From the NCBI GenBank assembly GCA_964582415.1, contig CAZOSF010000026.1:1-30632 (forward strand): 30,632 nt of DNA, in the 5' to 3' direction. Each line of letters opens with the position of its first letter. The first letter of the stretch is position 1. The notes beneath the pieces were generated by a model, which saw nothing but the letters and a program-made list of their open reading frames with translations, ran no database searches and had not been told where the DNA came from. Below are positions 1-8,356 of the stretch, one piece after another. The translations under genes and the position numbers were made by a program. The DNA is from CAZOSF01 sp964582415. GTDB taxonomy: Bacteria > Bacteroidota > Bacteroidia > Flavobacteriales > Flavobacteriaceae.

Positions 1-692
1 ACCGAAATCTTTACCGACAAGACGCCACCTTCTGCTTTTGGGTCAATGGAAATTCCAATAGGGTTTACTGTCCCAGCGATATCCAAAGCATCCTCGAGAG
101 GGAAATTAACAGTCGAACCCCAGGTGATGGTGCGATTCAAACGCCCAGCAGGGAATCCGTATACCCCAAATTCCTCACGGATGATGGATTCGATAGACAA
201 GGCCAAATCATCATTATTGTGAATGGCCACAGCCGTGTAATCCGAAGTCAGTTCTGAAACATCCTTGATAGCGGCATCCATACTTGGGCAATAGCCACAC
301 CAGGTACCGGTGTAATCTTCCATAACCACTTTTTGTTTTGGAATTACCACGTTGAAGGTCTCCGTGTCTGTAGTAATTACAGCACCGTTCAATTCGTATT
401 CGGCATATACCTCATGTGATCCTTCTACGGCCGATTGATACACATTGGAAGCTAAAAGTTCCCCATCAACGAAGAAGGTAACATTTTCAGCAATTTCCAC
501 GCCCTCTTCATCAAATACTTTAAATTCAATAGGCTGATCGCGCAAAGAAGATTTTCGGAAAGTGAGTCCAATATTGATGTCATCAATCTGTTGGTTGTTG
601 TCTTCGGTAAAGGATTCCTTTTTGCTACATGAAGCGATAAGTACACTAAACACAAGGATTCCAGCTAATTTCTGTAACATGGATGTTTTCAT
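1..692 (-). CDS. Omp28-like thioredoxin-fold lipoprotein (C-terminus cut by window edge)
   Basis: Reading the minus strand from the ATG at 692 gives 230 residues with no stop before the window edge. The N-terminus is a lipoprotein signal (hydrophobic stretch, then LIASC with the lipidated Cys at residue 22), followed by a polar Lys/Glu-rich linker. Residues about 40-115 look like a beta-sandwich domain. Residues about 118 onward are thioredoxin-like, with the motif TWCGYC (Cys132, Cys135) and a downstream YGFPAG stretch that fits the cis-proline loop. This matches Omp28-related proteins of Bacteroidota. Unlike the two paralogous secreted proteins at 4110-7563, it carries a lipid anchor. It is divergent from the TlpA gene at 875, about 180 bases away. 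A thiol-disulfide or thiol-binding role is inferred from the CxxC; the substrate is unknown. An internal ATG at 680 is possible but would shorten the signal peptide. Confidence 0.82.
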   Translation of the reverse strand, partial: MKTSMLQKLAGILVFSVLIASCSKKESFTEDNNQQIDDINIGLTFRKSSLRDQPIEFKVFDEEGVEIAENVTFFVDGELLASNVYQSAVEGSHEVYAEYELNGAVITTDTETFNVVIPKQKVVMEDYTGTWCGYCPSMDAAIKDVSELTSDYTAVAIHNNDDLALSIESIIREEFGVYGFPAGRLNRTITWGSTVNFPLEDALDIAGTVNPIGISIDPKAEGGVLSVKIS

Positions 693-840
693 TGGGTATT
701 AATTGGTAAAATATTAGGCATGTTTTTTGAGTCGGCTAAATTAACCAAAAATTTCAACATGTCCTGTTAAAGCAAGCAAAATCAATACTATATCGATTTT
801 GTAGAGTATTAAAAGATAAGGATATCTACTAATTTTTCAC

Positions 841-848
841 TAATATTG
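841..848 (+). promoter_or_regulatory. possible -7 box for the TlpA-DUF6029 unit
   Basis: TAATATTG matches the Bacteroidota -7 consensus TAnnTTTG with one mismatch and lies 26 bases before the ATG at 875. I see no TTG element at the usual 19-21 base spacing, so this is weak. Confidence 0.25.
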
Positions 849-874
849 CACGCAATTTCAAAAACCTAATTACA

Positions 875-1357
875 ATGAAAAAATTTCTTGCCCTGGTATT
901 CATCGCCCTTAGCTTACAAGCCTATGCTCAAGATGCCCTACCAAATGTATCCCTAAAAACTTTAGACGGAGAATCAATAACATTAGCAGACGCTGCCGCA
1001 AGCGATGGACCTGTAGTGATTTCACTTTGGGCCACCTGGTGTGTACCCTGTTTGAAAGAATTGGATGCCATTAGTGAAGTATATGAAGATTGGCAAGATG
1101 AAACGAAAGTAAAACTTATTGCTGTTTCCATTGATGATAGTAGAACCGTGAAACGAGTAAAACCATTGATCAATGGTAAAGGATGGGATTACACCATTTT
1201 ACTGGACACCAACAATGATGTAAAACGTGCCTTGGGTGCCGCAACGGTACCTTTGACTATTTTGGTAAAAGACGGTAAGATTGTTTATCGTCATTCCGGT
1301 TATTCTCCAGGTGCCGAGAATGAACTTTACGAGCAAATTCAAGAACATAGTAAGTAA
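875..1357 (+). CDS. TlpA-family secreted thiol-disulfide oxidoreductase
   Basis: This 160-residue protein has a signal peptide at residues 1-18 (ending AYA, then QD) and a single thioredoxin domain. The active site is WATWCVPC, with Cys56 and Cys59, and the cis-proline loop is ATVP with Pro126. This is the layout of TlpA/ResA-type periplasmic reductases, which reduce disulfides on apo-cytochromes or other exported proteins. The glycine of ResA-type CxPC loops is not a fixed feature, so the exact substrate cannot be assigned. The next gene starts 20 bases after its stop, so the two are probably cotranscribed. The Omp28-like lipoprotein gene diverges from it. The start is the first ATG that gives a complete signal peptide. 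Confidence 0.9.
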   Translation: MKKFLALVFIALSLQAYAQDALPNVSLKTLDGESITLADAAASDGPVVISLWATWCVPCLKELDAISEVYEDWQDETKVKLIAVSIDDSRTVKRVKPLINGKGWDYTILLDTNNDVKRALGAATVPLTILVKDGKIVYRHSGYSPGAENELYEQIQEHSK

Positions 1358-1376
1358 TACTACAAACAACCTAATC

Positions 1377-3041
1377 ATGAAAAAACTATTAGTACTCGCA
1401 CTTACCTTGGCGAGTGTTACTGCCTTTTCCCAAGAGGAACCAGGCACCTTCTTCGGAGGGTTTGAATCCAATTCCCAATGGCTTCAGCAGGACGACGACT
1501 TATTTAACTATGATCCAGGAGCTACTTTTCTTCCTGAAGATCGCTTCCGCTCCAACAACTATTTTCAGTTGAATTATACCTATGGAAAATTCACAGCGGG
1601 ACTTCAATATGAAACCTATTTACCTTCCGCTCTTTTGGGATACAGCCCAGATTTTGATGGGAACAATGGTGTAGCTACCTACTTTGTGAACTATAAGAAT
1701 GAAACCCTAGATATTACTGGGGGGTACTTTTACGAGCAATTTGGTAACGGATTGTTACTGAGAAGCTGGGAAGAGCGCCAATTGGGTATCAATACTGCCA
1801 TGCGCGGTATTCGCGTTAAATTCAATCCATTTACTTATTGGGATGTGACTGCCCTATACGGTCAGCAACGGAATGGCTTTGAAGTTTCCGAAGGCGTTAT
1901 TACGGGATTGGATACCAATTTCGATATCGGAAATGTCGCCGAATTGGAAGGTGTCGATTTACGCGTGGGTGCTTCCTTCGTAAATCGCTATCAAGAAAAG
2001 GGAACCAACCTTGCTTTGCCAAGTAATGTTTCCTTGTATGGTGGACGAGTAGATTTTGCCTTTTCAAGTATTTATGGGGGTATCGAAGCCGGCGTGAAAG
2101 AAGAAGATGTGATTGCCAATGACGGCAGTCTGGTTTCTAACAGAAAATATGATGGTACTGCACTTCAAGTGAACCTTGGTTATTCTCAGAAAGGTTTGGG
2201 CATCAACTCTACTTTCCGAAGATTGGAGAACTTTGCCTTTTATGCGGACCGCTTGGCAGAAGGGAATCAATTCAATCAGCAATTGATCAATTACACGCCC
2301 GGACTTACCAAACAACAAGACTATCTACTTACCAATATATATGTATACAACGCACAACCCCGTTTGATCGATGATGGTTTGGAAAAACGCGTGGGTGAAG
2401 TAGGTGGACAAGTCGACCTATACTATACTTTCCCTAAAGAAAGTCTTCTTGGAAAATACAGAACCAAGGTAGCCGCCAACTTTTCGTATTGGGGAGGTTT
2501 GGATGCCACTTTCAATGAAGACAACTCATACGATGTAGAATTCATCGGAAAAGGTCATAACTATTTCCGTGATATCAACTTCGAAATCAAAAACCGATGG
2601 AATTCTAAATTCAGTTCGGTATTTACCTTTCAGAATATCCTAGCTGACAAAGGTATCGTATTGGGAGGTCCTGTGGACACCCAAGGAGATATCCATGCAA
2701 CGATTGCCGTTGCCGAAGGAACCTTTAAGTTTGAAGAAGGTCGTTCCCTGCGTTTGGTGGGGCAACACCTTTGGACGGACAAGGACCGGAAGGAATGGGC
2801 AGGCGCTGTGGTTGAATATAGCTTCAACGCTGCACTTTCGATGTATGTTGCCGATGCTTGGAACTACGGAGGTGAAGGTGAATTGCACTATTACAATGTT
2901 GGTGGAAGCTATACCAAAGGCCGAACTCGTTTGATGGTGAACTACGGTCGTCAACGTGGGGGTCTGATTTGTATCGGAGGTGTTTGCCGATTTGTTCCAG
3001 CGAACAATGGTTTAAGCATTAACTTGGCAGTGAATTTCTAA
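1377..3041 (+). CDS. DUF6029-like outer-envelope protein
   Basis: This protein has 554 residues from the ATG at 1377. That start gives a clean signal peptide (MKKLLVLALTLASVTAFSQ); an in-frame upstream start at 1281 would run through the end of the TlpA gene and bury the signal peptide. The mature protein is rich in aromatic residues and alternating short beta strands (for example FQLNYTYGKF, YFVNYKN, LQVNLGYS) and ends in LSINLAVNF. A C-terminal Phe is typical of outer-membrane beta-barrels. Length and style fit the Bacteroidota family DUF6029, which has no established function that I know of. It lies 20 bases behind a TlpA-like thioredoxin gene, and I recall this pairing as common in flavobacteria, which suggests a shared envelope job. 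A strong terminator follows. Confidence 0.75.
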   Translation: MKKLLVLALTLASVTAFSQEEPGTFFGGFESNSQWLQQDDDLFNYDPGATFLPEDRFRSNNYFQLNYTYGKFTAGLQYETYLPSALLGYSPDFDGNNGVATYFVNYKNETLDITGGYFYEQFGNGLLLRSWEERQLGINTAMRGIRVKFNPFTYWDVTALYGQQRNGFEVSEGVITGLDTNFDIGNVAELEGVDLRVGASFVNRYQEKGTNLALPSNVSLYGGRVDFAFSSIYGGIEAGVKEEDVIANDGSLVSNRKYDGTALQVNLGYSQKGLGINSTFRRLENFAFYADRLAEGNQFNQQLINYTPGLTKQQDYLLTNIYVYNAQPRLIDDGLEKRVGEVGGQVDLYYTFPKESLLGKYRTKVAANFSYWGGLDATFNEDNSYDVEFIGKGHNYFRDINFEIKNRWNSKFSSVFTFQNILADKGIVLGGPVDTQGDIHATIAVAEGTFKFEEGRSLRLVGQHLWTDKDRKEWAGAVVEYSFNAALSMYVADAWNYGGEGELHYYNVGGSYTKGRTRLMVNYGRQRGGLICIGGVCRFVPANNGLSINLAVNF

Positions 3042-3060
3042 ACGAAAAATCATATCATAA

Positions 3061-3094
3061 AAAAACCCGAAGGGAAATACCTTCGGGTTTTTTT
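3061..3094. terminator. bidirectional rho-independent terminator
   Basis: CCCGAAGG (3066-3073) pairs with CCTTCGGG (3080-3087) around a 6-base loop, flanked by A's on the left and T's on the right. It therefore serves both the gene ending at 3041 and the convergent gene ending at 3114. Confidence 0.92.
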
Positions 3095-3113
3095 ATCAAG
3101 TAAATTGTACTGC

Positions 3114-3833
3114 TTAGCGCTTTACAATTTTGGTAGTCTGGTTTGCTCCTTTCTCATTGGTAATCTGTACTAGGTATACTTGAGAAGGCAAAGAAGCAAC
3201 ATTGATGTTATTGATTCCAGATACAAGTTCTTTGGAAAGCACTACGCGACCTTGGATATCATATACTTTCATCGTTGCGGTTTCCAAAGCTTCCACAACC
3301 AATTGATCGTTAACAATAGTAGAAGCCAATGCAGCTTTTACAACATTGTTTTCACCAACGGATAGGTTTGGATCGTAACGAAATACAAAATTTAATTCAT
3401 CCCCGGTTGGATCGCCATTGGCATCCACTTGGAAGAAACGGAAGTTATAGTCGATAGGGTTTCCACCGCCGTCATTATAGTTCCAGAATTTATCACCAGT
3501 AGAAGTTTGGTGTTCTCCAGGCTGAATAGTTACTACGTCATTTCCTGGAGGATAAGGGAATCCAACCAAAATAGGATCATAGCAAAGTCCGAAACACACC
3601 TGCATGTTAGTACCATCATAATTAACGGCGCTTACCAATTCCACCTTCATATAAATTTCATCGGTAGTTGATTCATTGTATACATAAAAATAGACGGCTG
3701 CAGCTTCGTCAAGGCTACCAACAGTTACTGTCTGACCTTCAATAATTGGGTCACCCGCTTGGGTTTCCAATGAAAATTGTGCAGATACCAACGAGGTGGC
3801 TAGCACAAACAATAAAAATAGATTTCTTTTCAT
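3114..3833 (-). CDS. small T9SS-sorted secreted protein of unknown function
   Basis: This 239-residue protein starts with a signal peptide at 1-18 (ending VSA, then Q). Residues about 19-160 form an unrecognised beta-rich domain with one close cysteine pair (VCFGLCYD, around residues 80-84) and a Gly/Asn/Asp-rich middle. Residues about 165-239 are a type A T9SS C-terminal sorting domain: a beta-rich segment with MKVYDIQGRVVLSKEL, the LPSQVYLVQI strand and the terminal TTKIVKR. The signal peptide implies export by Sec, and the sorting domain implies release or attachment at the cell surface by T9SS. The two cysteines could form a disulfide. The domain resembles small flavobacterial secreted proteins, but I cannot name a family. 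Confidence 0.82.
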   Translation of the reverse strand: MKRNLFLLFVLATSLVSAQFSLETQAGDPIIEGQTVTVGSLDEAAAVYFYVYNESTTDEIYMKVELVSAVNYDGTNMQVCFGLCYDPILVGFPYPPGNDVVTIQPGEHQTSTGDKFWNYNDGGGNPIDYNFRFFQVDANGDPTGDELNFVFRYDPNLSVGENNVVKAALASTIVNDQLVVEALETATMKVYDIQGRVVLSKELVSGINNINVASLPSQVYLVQITNEKGANQTTKIVKR

Positions 3834-4061
3834 TTTAAAAGTTTAAGAATTAGGTTAAAAAAATGAGCTTGCAATATAAGAATTCCCACCCAAATAGACT
3901 TTAGGTGAAGACACAAACTTGTCTTAAATTCAACAAACTGATTACCAAGTCAATGAAATTCAATTTTCCCACTAAATAAGTAGGGAAATGCGTCTCCAAA
4001 TTCGTACGTTAAATTTTATATTTTCTTTAATAATTCGTATCTTTTTTTGTCATTAAACCCT

Positions 4062-4069
4062 TATATTTG
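4062..4069 (+). promoter_or_regulatory. -7 promoter box for the first Omp28-like T9SS gene
   Basis: TATATTTG is a full match to TAnnTTTG and lies 37 bases before the ATG at 4107. The box lies inside an upstream in-frame extension (TTG at 4047), which argues that translation starts at 4107 or 4110. No clear -33 TTG is present at 19-21 bases. The rest of the gap 3834-4106 is A/T-rich and shows nothing else I can name. Confidence 0.5.
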
Positions 4070-4106
4070 GGACTTTATTTATTTAGAATTCAAGAAAAAA
4101 AAGAAT

Positions 4107-5792
4107 ATGATGAAAAAATTACTCCTCGTTCTTTTCGTTGGTATGTTGGGACAATTGACTTTCGGCCAAACCATCGTTTCCACGAACCCTGAAAACAAAA
4201 AAGTAATCCTTGAAGAATTTACAGGAATCCATTGTGTTTTTTGCCCTGAGGGACACGCTATCGCACAGGCCATTCAAAACAACAATCCTGGAGAAGTATT
4301 CCTAATTAACATCCATGTTGGAAGTTTTGCCGTTCCCGGTGCAGGTGAACCTGATTTCCGTACTCCTTTTGGTACTGCTATCGCTAACCAATCCAGTCTG
4401 ATAGGATACCCAGCAGGTACTGTAAACCGTCATTATTTCCCTGGAAGAGCACAAAATGGTGGTACAGGTACGGCCATGAGCAGAAACTGGTGGACACTCT
4501 CCTCTACTGAAACCCTTGGTCAAAGTGCATACATGAACATGGCCGTTGAAGCCGATATTGATGTGCAAACCAATGAGATGACGGTACATGTAGAGGCCTA
4601 CTATACAGGAACTAGCCCTGAAGGGACTAACAAGTTAAACGTGGCATTGCTTCAGAATAACACCTTGGGACCTCAAACAGGTGGTAATATGGGAAATGAA
4701 TATAATCATATGCACCGTTTAGTGCACATGGTGACTGGACAATGGGGAGATGATGTGACTCCAACTACTAACGGAACTTTCATCGATAGAACCTATACCT
4801 ATACGATTCCTGCAGATCACAATGGCGTGCCTATCAAGATAGAAGACCTAGAATTGGTTGTATTCATGACCGAAACCACTCAAGAAATCATCAGTGGTAA
4901 TGGCGCCTATCCAACATATTCTAATTTTGAATTCCAAAACGATGCAACTGCATTGGAAATCAGTGCGATTCCCGATCAGTGTGGATTCGAATTGGCGCCT
5001 CAGTTGAAGTTGCAAAATACTGGTGAAAACCCAATTACTTCTGTAGATATTACTTATTCTATCAACGGAGGTGCCGCCAACAATTACACTTGGAATGGAA
5101 ATCTTACTTCCTTGCAAAGTGAGTGGGTAAACCTACCAGGTGTTGATTATAGTGTTCAAGAGGTGAACACCGTTGAAATTGTTTTGGAAAGTGACGATGA
5201 CAATTCAAACAATACAGCAACGGCTACCTTTAATAAGACCTTTGATTTCACCAACGATATCAATATGATTCTTAACACCGATGGACAAGGTGCTCAGTGT
5301 ACTTGGGAAATTGTCGATGTTAATGGTAATGTTGTGGAAAGCGGCGGACCTTACGGGAACAATGAAAACTATCAATTGAGTTTCAATTTGGACGGCAACT
5401 GTTATCAATTCAACCTTTATGACTCCGGTAACAACGGAGGTGGATCGGTAGTTCTTTTTGACGCCAATAGCCAGGTTATCTATAACACCAGTGGTGATTA
5501 TGGTTCTGGAGCCTCTGTATATTTCTCTACGGAAGGATTCTTAGGAACCGATTCAAATGTATTCGACAGACTCGCTATCTATCCAAATCCTGCGAGAGAT
5601 GTAGTAACCGTGAAAAATGCTGAAAATGCATCGGTAACCATTTTTGATATTCTTGGTAAAAAAGTATTGAGCAGAAAAAACATTTCCGCTGTCGAGCAAC
5701 TTAATGTGTCGGCTCTCACTACAGGAACCTATTTTATTTCTGTGGAAAAAGAGAATCAAAAAACGGTTGGAAAACTCATCATTTCCAAATAA
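4107..5792 (+). CDS. Omp28-like thioredoxin-fold T9SS cargo, copy 1
   Basis: Two adjacent ATGs (4107, 4110) precede a signal peptide ending FG, then Q. Numbering from 4110 gives 560 residues. Residues about 20-290 are an Omp28-like domain: KKVILEEFTGIHCVFCPEG holds the CxxC pair (Cys42, Cys45), and GYPAGTVNRH fits the cis-proline loop. Residues about 305-400 resemble a CARDB-type adhesion domain (LKLQNTGENPITSVDITYSI). Residues about 405-480 form a Gly/Asn-rich beta domain. Residues about 489-560 are a type A T9SS sorting domain (YPNPARD, FDILGKKVL, LTTGTYFISV). This predicts a secreted or surface-anchored, possibly thiol-active protein. Copy 2 follows 82 bases downstream after a terminator. 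In this copy the DSYGDGG-like loop is degenerate (DSGNNGGG). Confidence 0.88.
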   Translation: MMKKLLLVLFVGMLGQLTFGQTIVSTNPENKKVILEEFTGIHCVFCPEGHAIAQAIQNNNPGEVFLINIHVGSFAVPGAGEPDFRTPFGTAIANQSSLIGYPAGTVNRHYFPGRAQNGGTGTAMSRNWWTLSSTETLGQSAYMNMAVEADIDVQTNEMTVHVEAYYTGTSPEGTNKLNVALLQNNTLGPQTGGNMGNEYNHMHRLVHMVTGQWGDDVTPTTNGTFIDRTYTYTIPADHNGVPIKIEDLELVVFMTETTQEIISGNGAYPTYSNFEFQNDATALEISAIPDQCGFELAPQLKLQNTGENPITSVDITYSINGGAANNYTWNGNLTSLQSEWVNLPGVDYSVQEVNTVEIVLESDDDNSNNTATATFNKTFDFTNDINMILNTDGQGAQCTWEIVDVNGNVVESGGPYGNNENYQLSFNLDGNCYQFNLYDSGNNGGGSVVLFDANSQVIYNTSGDYGSGASVYFSTEGFLGTDSNVFDRLAIYPNPARDVVTVKNAENASVTIFDILGKKVLSRKNISAVEQLNVSALTTGTYFISVEKENQKTVGKLIISK

Positions 5793-5811
5793 ACTTTAAA
5801 TTTTAAATAAC

Positions 5812-5838
5812 AGGAGCCCCATATCGGGGCTCCTTTTT
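5812..5838 (+). terminator. rho-independent terminator between the paralogs
   Basis: GGAGCCCC (5813-5820) pairs with GGGGCTCC (5826-5833) around a 5-base loop and is followed by five T's. I see no good -7 box between it and the ATG at 5875, so copy 2 may depend on read-through or on a non-canonical promoter. Confidence 0.88.
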
Positions 5839-5874
5839 AAATTGAATTCCTAATTAATAACCTAATCTAAATTT

Positions 5875-7563
5875 ATGAAACGAAATTTATTTTCAGCCTT
5901 GTTCCTTACCTTGGCCTCTGCCATGGCTTTTGGACAAACGATCGTTAGCACCGATCCAGAGAACAAAAAAGTTGTTCTTGAAGAATTTACTGGAATCCAC
6001 TGTGTATTTTGCCCTGATGGACATGCTATTGCTCAGGCCATTCAAAACAACAATCCAGGAGAAGTATTCCTAATTAACATCCACCAAGGTAGTTTTGCTG
6101 TTCCTCAAGCAGGCGAACCTGACTTCCGTACTCCTTTCGGTAATGCAATCGCCAACCAAACTGGCTTGATCGGATATCCAGCAGGTACTGTGAACAGACA
6201 TTATTTCCCAGGAAGAGCTCAAAACGGCGGTACAGGAACTGCGATGAGTAGAAATTTCTGGGCCATCTCTGCCACTGAAACATTAGCAGAGTCATCTTAT
6301 CTGAACATGGCAACAGAAGCTACCCTAGACGTACAGACCAATGAATTGGAGGTACATGTTGAAGCTTACTATACTGGAACCAGCCCAGAAGGTACTAACA
6401 AATTGAATGTAGCCTTGCTACAAAACAACACACTAGGGCCACAAACTGGTGGTAACGCGGGTGACGAATATGTTCACATGCACCGTTTGGTATATATGAT
6501 TACCGATCAGTGGGGTGAAGATATTACTCCTACTACTGCAGGAACTTTTATCGACCGTACTTATACTTACACTGTACCAGCAGACTATAATGGTGTACCT
6601 GTTGAAGTTGCCGATTTGGAAATCGTAGTTTTCATGACTGAAACTACCCAAGAACTTATTAGTGGTAACGGTACTATTCCTCAATTCACCAACTTGGAAT
6701 TCCAAAATGATGTATTTGTGAAAGAAATTAAAGATATCCCAGAACAGTGTTACAACCAATTGTCTCCAGTTGTAGTAATTCAAAACATGGGAGAGCAGGA
6801 AGTTACTTCTGTAGATTTCGAATACAACATCAACGGAACCGTTCACAACTACACTTGGACTGGAAGTCTTCCTTCTTTGATTACTGCGACCGTAGAACTA
6901 CCTGCAGTTGGATTTGAATTTATGGGAACCAACAACGTAACTGTATCTGTTCCTAGCGATGACAACAACAGTAATAACCAACAAACAACTTCTTTCGAAG
7001 ATGCAATGCCTTTTGTTGGTGACCTTACCCTTACCATCACTACCGATAACTGGGGTGAAGAAGTAAGCTGGTATGTGAAAGACTACGAAGGAACTGTAAT
7101 TACTGGTGGTGGAAACTATCCAGACAATACCACTATCACCGAAACTATTGAAATTCCAGAAGATAGCTGCTATACCTTTGAAATCTTGGATAGCTATGGC
7201 GACGGTGGTGGACCAGTTACCTTAGAAGATTCTCAAGGCACTGTTATCTACTCTTCAAGTGGAAACTATGGCTCTGGTGAGTCTGTAAACTTCGGTGGAC
7301 AAGTGATTATCCTTGGTGTTGGTCAAAACGAATTGACTAACGTAGTACTTTATCCAAATCCAACGAATAATATGATGACCATTGCGAATGCTGAAAATGC
7401 AAGCGTTGCTATTTTCAACATCGTGGGTCAGCGTGTGATGGAAGTAAACACTATTTCCAATGCACAAACCGTTGATGTTTCAAACCTACAGGCTGGAACT
7501 TATTTCGTACAAATTTCGAAAGAAGGGCAAACTACTGTGGAGAAACTTATCGTTTCTAAATAA
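5875..7563 (+). CDS. Omp28-like thioredoxin-fold T9SS cargo, copy 2
   Basis: This 562-residue paralog of the preceding gene has the same order of parts. A signal peptide (ending FG, then Q) comes first. The Omp28-like domain carries GIHCVFCPDG (Cys43, Cys46) and GYPAGTVNRH. A CARDB-like domain covers about 305-400 and a beta domain about 405-480, the latter with an intact EILDSYGDGG loop that could bind calcium. The type A T9SS sorting domain spans about 491-562 (YPNPTNN, LQAGTYFVQI). The first 300 residues are very similar to copy 1, while the CARDB-like and beta domains differ much more. Export by Sec and then T9SS is inferred. The function of the CxxC is unproven: it could be an oxidoreductase site or a structural disulfide. 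Confidence 0.88.
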   Translation: MKRNLFSALFLTLASAMAFGQTIVSTDPENKKVVLEEFTGIHCVFCPDGHAIAQAIQNNNPGEVFLINIHQGSFAVPQAGEPDFRTPFGNAIANQTGLIGYPAGTVNRHYFPGRAQNGGTGTAMSRNFWAISATETLAESSYLNMATEATLDVQTNELEVHVEAYYTGTSPEGTNKLNVALLQNNTLGPQTGGNAGDEYVHMHRLVYMITDQWGEDITPTTAGTFIDRTYTYTVPADYNGVPVEVADLEIVVFMTETTQELISGNGTIPQFTNLEFQNDVFVKEIKDIPEQCYNQLSPVVVIQNMGEQEVTSVDFEYNINGTVHNYTWTGSLPSLITATVELPAVGFEFMGTNNVTVSVPSDDNNSNNQQTTSFEDAMPFVGDLTLTITTDNWGEEVSWYVKDYEGTVITGGGNYPDNTTITETIEIPEDSCYTFEILDSYGDGGGPVTLEDSQGTVIYSSSGNYGSGESVNFGGQVIILGVGQNELTNVVLYPNPTNNMMTIANAENASVAIFNIVGQRVMEVNTISNAQTVDVSNLQAGTYFVQISKEGQTTVEKLIVSK

Positions 7564-7580
7564 GAAAACCAATTATAAAG

Positions 7581-7608
7581 AAAAACCCGGGCAATGCCCG
7601 GGTTTTTT
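7581..7608. terminator. bidirectional rho-independent terminator
   Basis: CCCGGGC (7586-7592) pairs with GCCCGGG (7596-7602) around a 3-base loop, with A's before and six T's after. The stop codon of the convergent rsmG gene (7607-7609) lies in its T tract, so the two genes end almost back to back. Confidence 0.92.
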
Positions 7609-8239
7609 ATTTTCCTTTATATTTCAAAGGGAGATGTACAACCGCTTTGGTCTCGAAGAAGGGTTCATCGAAATAGTTCGAGAGCGGAAACACTCTAGCC
7701 GAAGAAAAGGATGCCAACTCCTCGCTCAAATCCCCCCCTTTCAGGTAAAGGATGCCATTTTTGAGCTCATGATTTTGTTCCTTATTAATTTTGTGCCGCA
7801 CCCAGCCTACAAAGGCATCCATTCTGGTTACCGCCCTACTAACGATAAAATCGAACGACTCTTTCAACTCCTCTACCCTAGCATGACTGGTCCTCACATT
7901 TTGAAGACCCAGCTCCTCCACCACAGCATCGACTACCCTGATCTTCTTTCCTATACTATCAACCAAATGAAAGTTCGTTTCTGGAAATAGAATGGCCAGA
8001 GGGACACCAGGAAAACCACCACCTGTGCCAACATCCAGAACGGCACTTCCAGGACGAAAGCCCTGGACCTTGGCAATACCCAATGAATGCAATACATGCC
8101 GTAGGTACAATTCATCGATATCTTTTCTGGAAATAACATTGATCTGCTCATTCCAGTATCGATACAATCGTTCCAGTTGAGCAAACCGCATTCGCTGCTC
8201 CTGTGTTAGATCATCGAAGTATTTCTCGATTAGTTCCAT
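7607..8239 (-). CDS. rsmG: 16S rRNA (guanine-527-N7)-methyltransferase RsmG
   Basis: This protein has 210 residues, the normal RsmG (GidB) length. The N-terminal helical part includes RYWNEQINVISRKD (27-40) and LYLRHVLHSL. The SAM-binding motif is LDVGTGGGFPGVPLAI (68-83). LVDSIGKKIRVVD forms the next motif (92-104), and SRAVTRMD (134-141) matches the family motif after the acidic loop. RsmG methylates N7 of G527 in the 16S rRNA 530 loop, using SAM; loss is known in other species to give low-level streptomycin resistance. It is a single gene between convergent secreted-protein genes on one side and a divergent desaturase on the other. Confidence 0.96.
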   Translation of the reverse strand: MELIEKYFDDLTQEQRMRFAQLERLYRYWNEQINVISRKDIDELYLRHVLHSLGIAKVQGFRPGSAVLDVGTGGGFPGVPLAILFPETNFHLVDSIGKKIRVVDAVVEELGLQNVRTSHARVEELKESFDFIVSRAVTRMDAFVGWVRHKINKEQNHELKNGILYLKGGDLSEELASFSSARVFPLSNYFDEPFFETKAVVHLPLKYKGK

Positions 8240-8255
8240 AATGAGTTATTAACGG

Positions 8256-8263
8256 CAAATGTA
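8256..8263 (-). promoter_or_regulatory. -7 promoter box for rsmG
   Basis: On the minus strand this reads TACATTTG, a full match to TAnnTTTG, 17 bases before the rsmG start at 8239. No TTG lies at the usual -33 spacing. Confidence 0.5.
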
Positions 8264-8317
8264 GGGCATCCTTGATAAAATTAAGTTAGGAGTTGATACT
8301 TTTCCCTTTAAGATGCT

Positions 8318-8325
8318 TACTTTTG
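8318..8325 (+). promoter_or_regulatory. promoter for the desaturase gene
   Basis: TACTTTTG is a full match to the -7 consensus. A TTG lies at 8293-8295, 22 bases upstream, close to the usual 19-21 spacing. The expected transcript would start near 8330, leaving a leader of roughly 25 bases before the GTG at 8357. Confidence 0.55.
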
Positions 8326-8356
8326 TGACTTATAATTTTAATACAAATCGACTACT

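Noticed and set aside
1281..1376. Upstream in-frame extension of the DUF6029-like gene
   Set aside because: It overlaps the end of the TlpA gene and would place the signal peptide 32 residues inside the protein; the ATG at 1377 gives a proper export signal.
4047..4106. TTG-started extension of the first Omp28-like cargo gene
   Set aside because: It contains a full -7 promoter box and a Lys-rich stretch before the real signal peptide at 4107/4110.
7460..7990. Plus-strand open frame across the end of the Omp28-like gene and rsmG
   Set aside because: It runs over a strong terminator and antisense to rsmG, and its protein has no domain sense.
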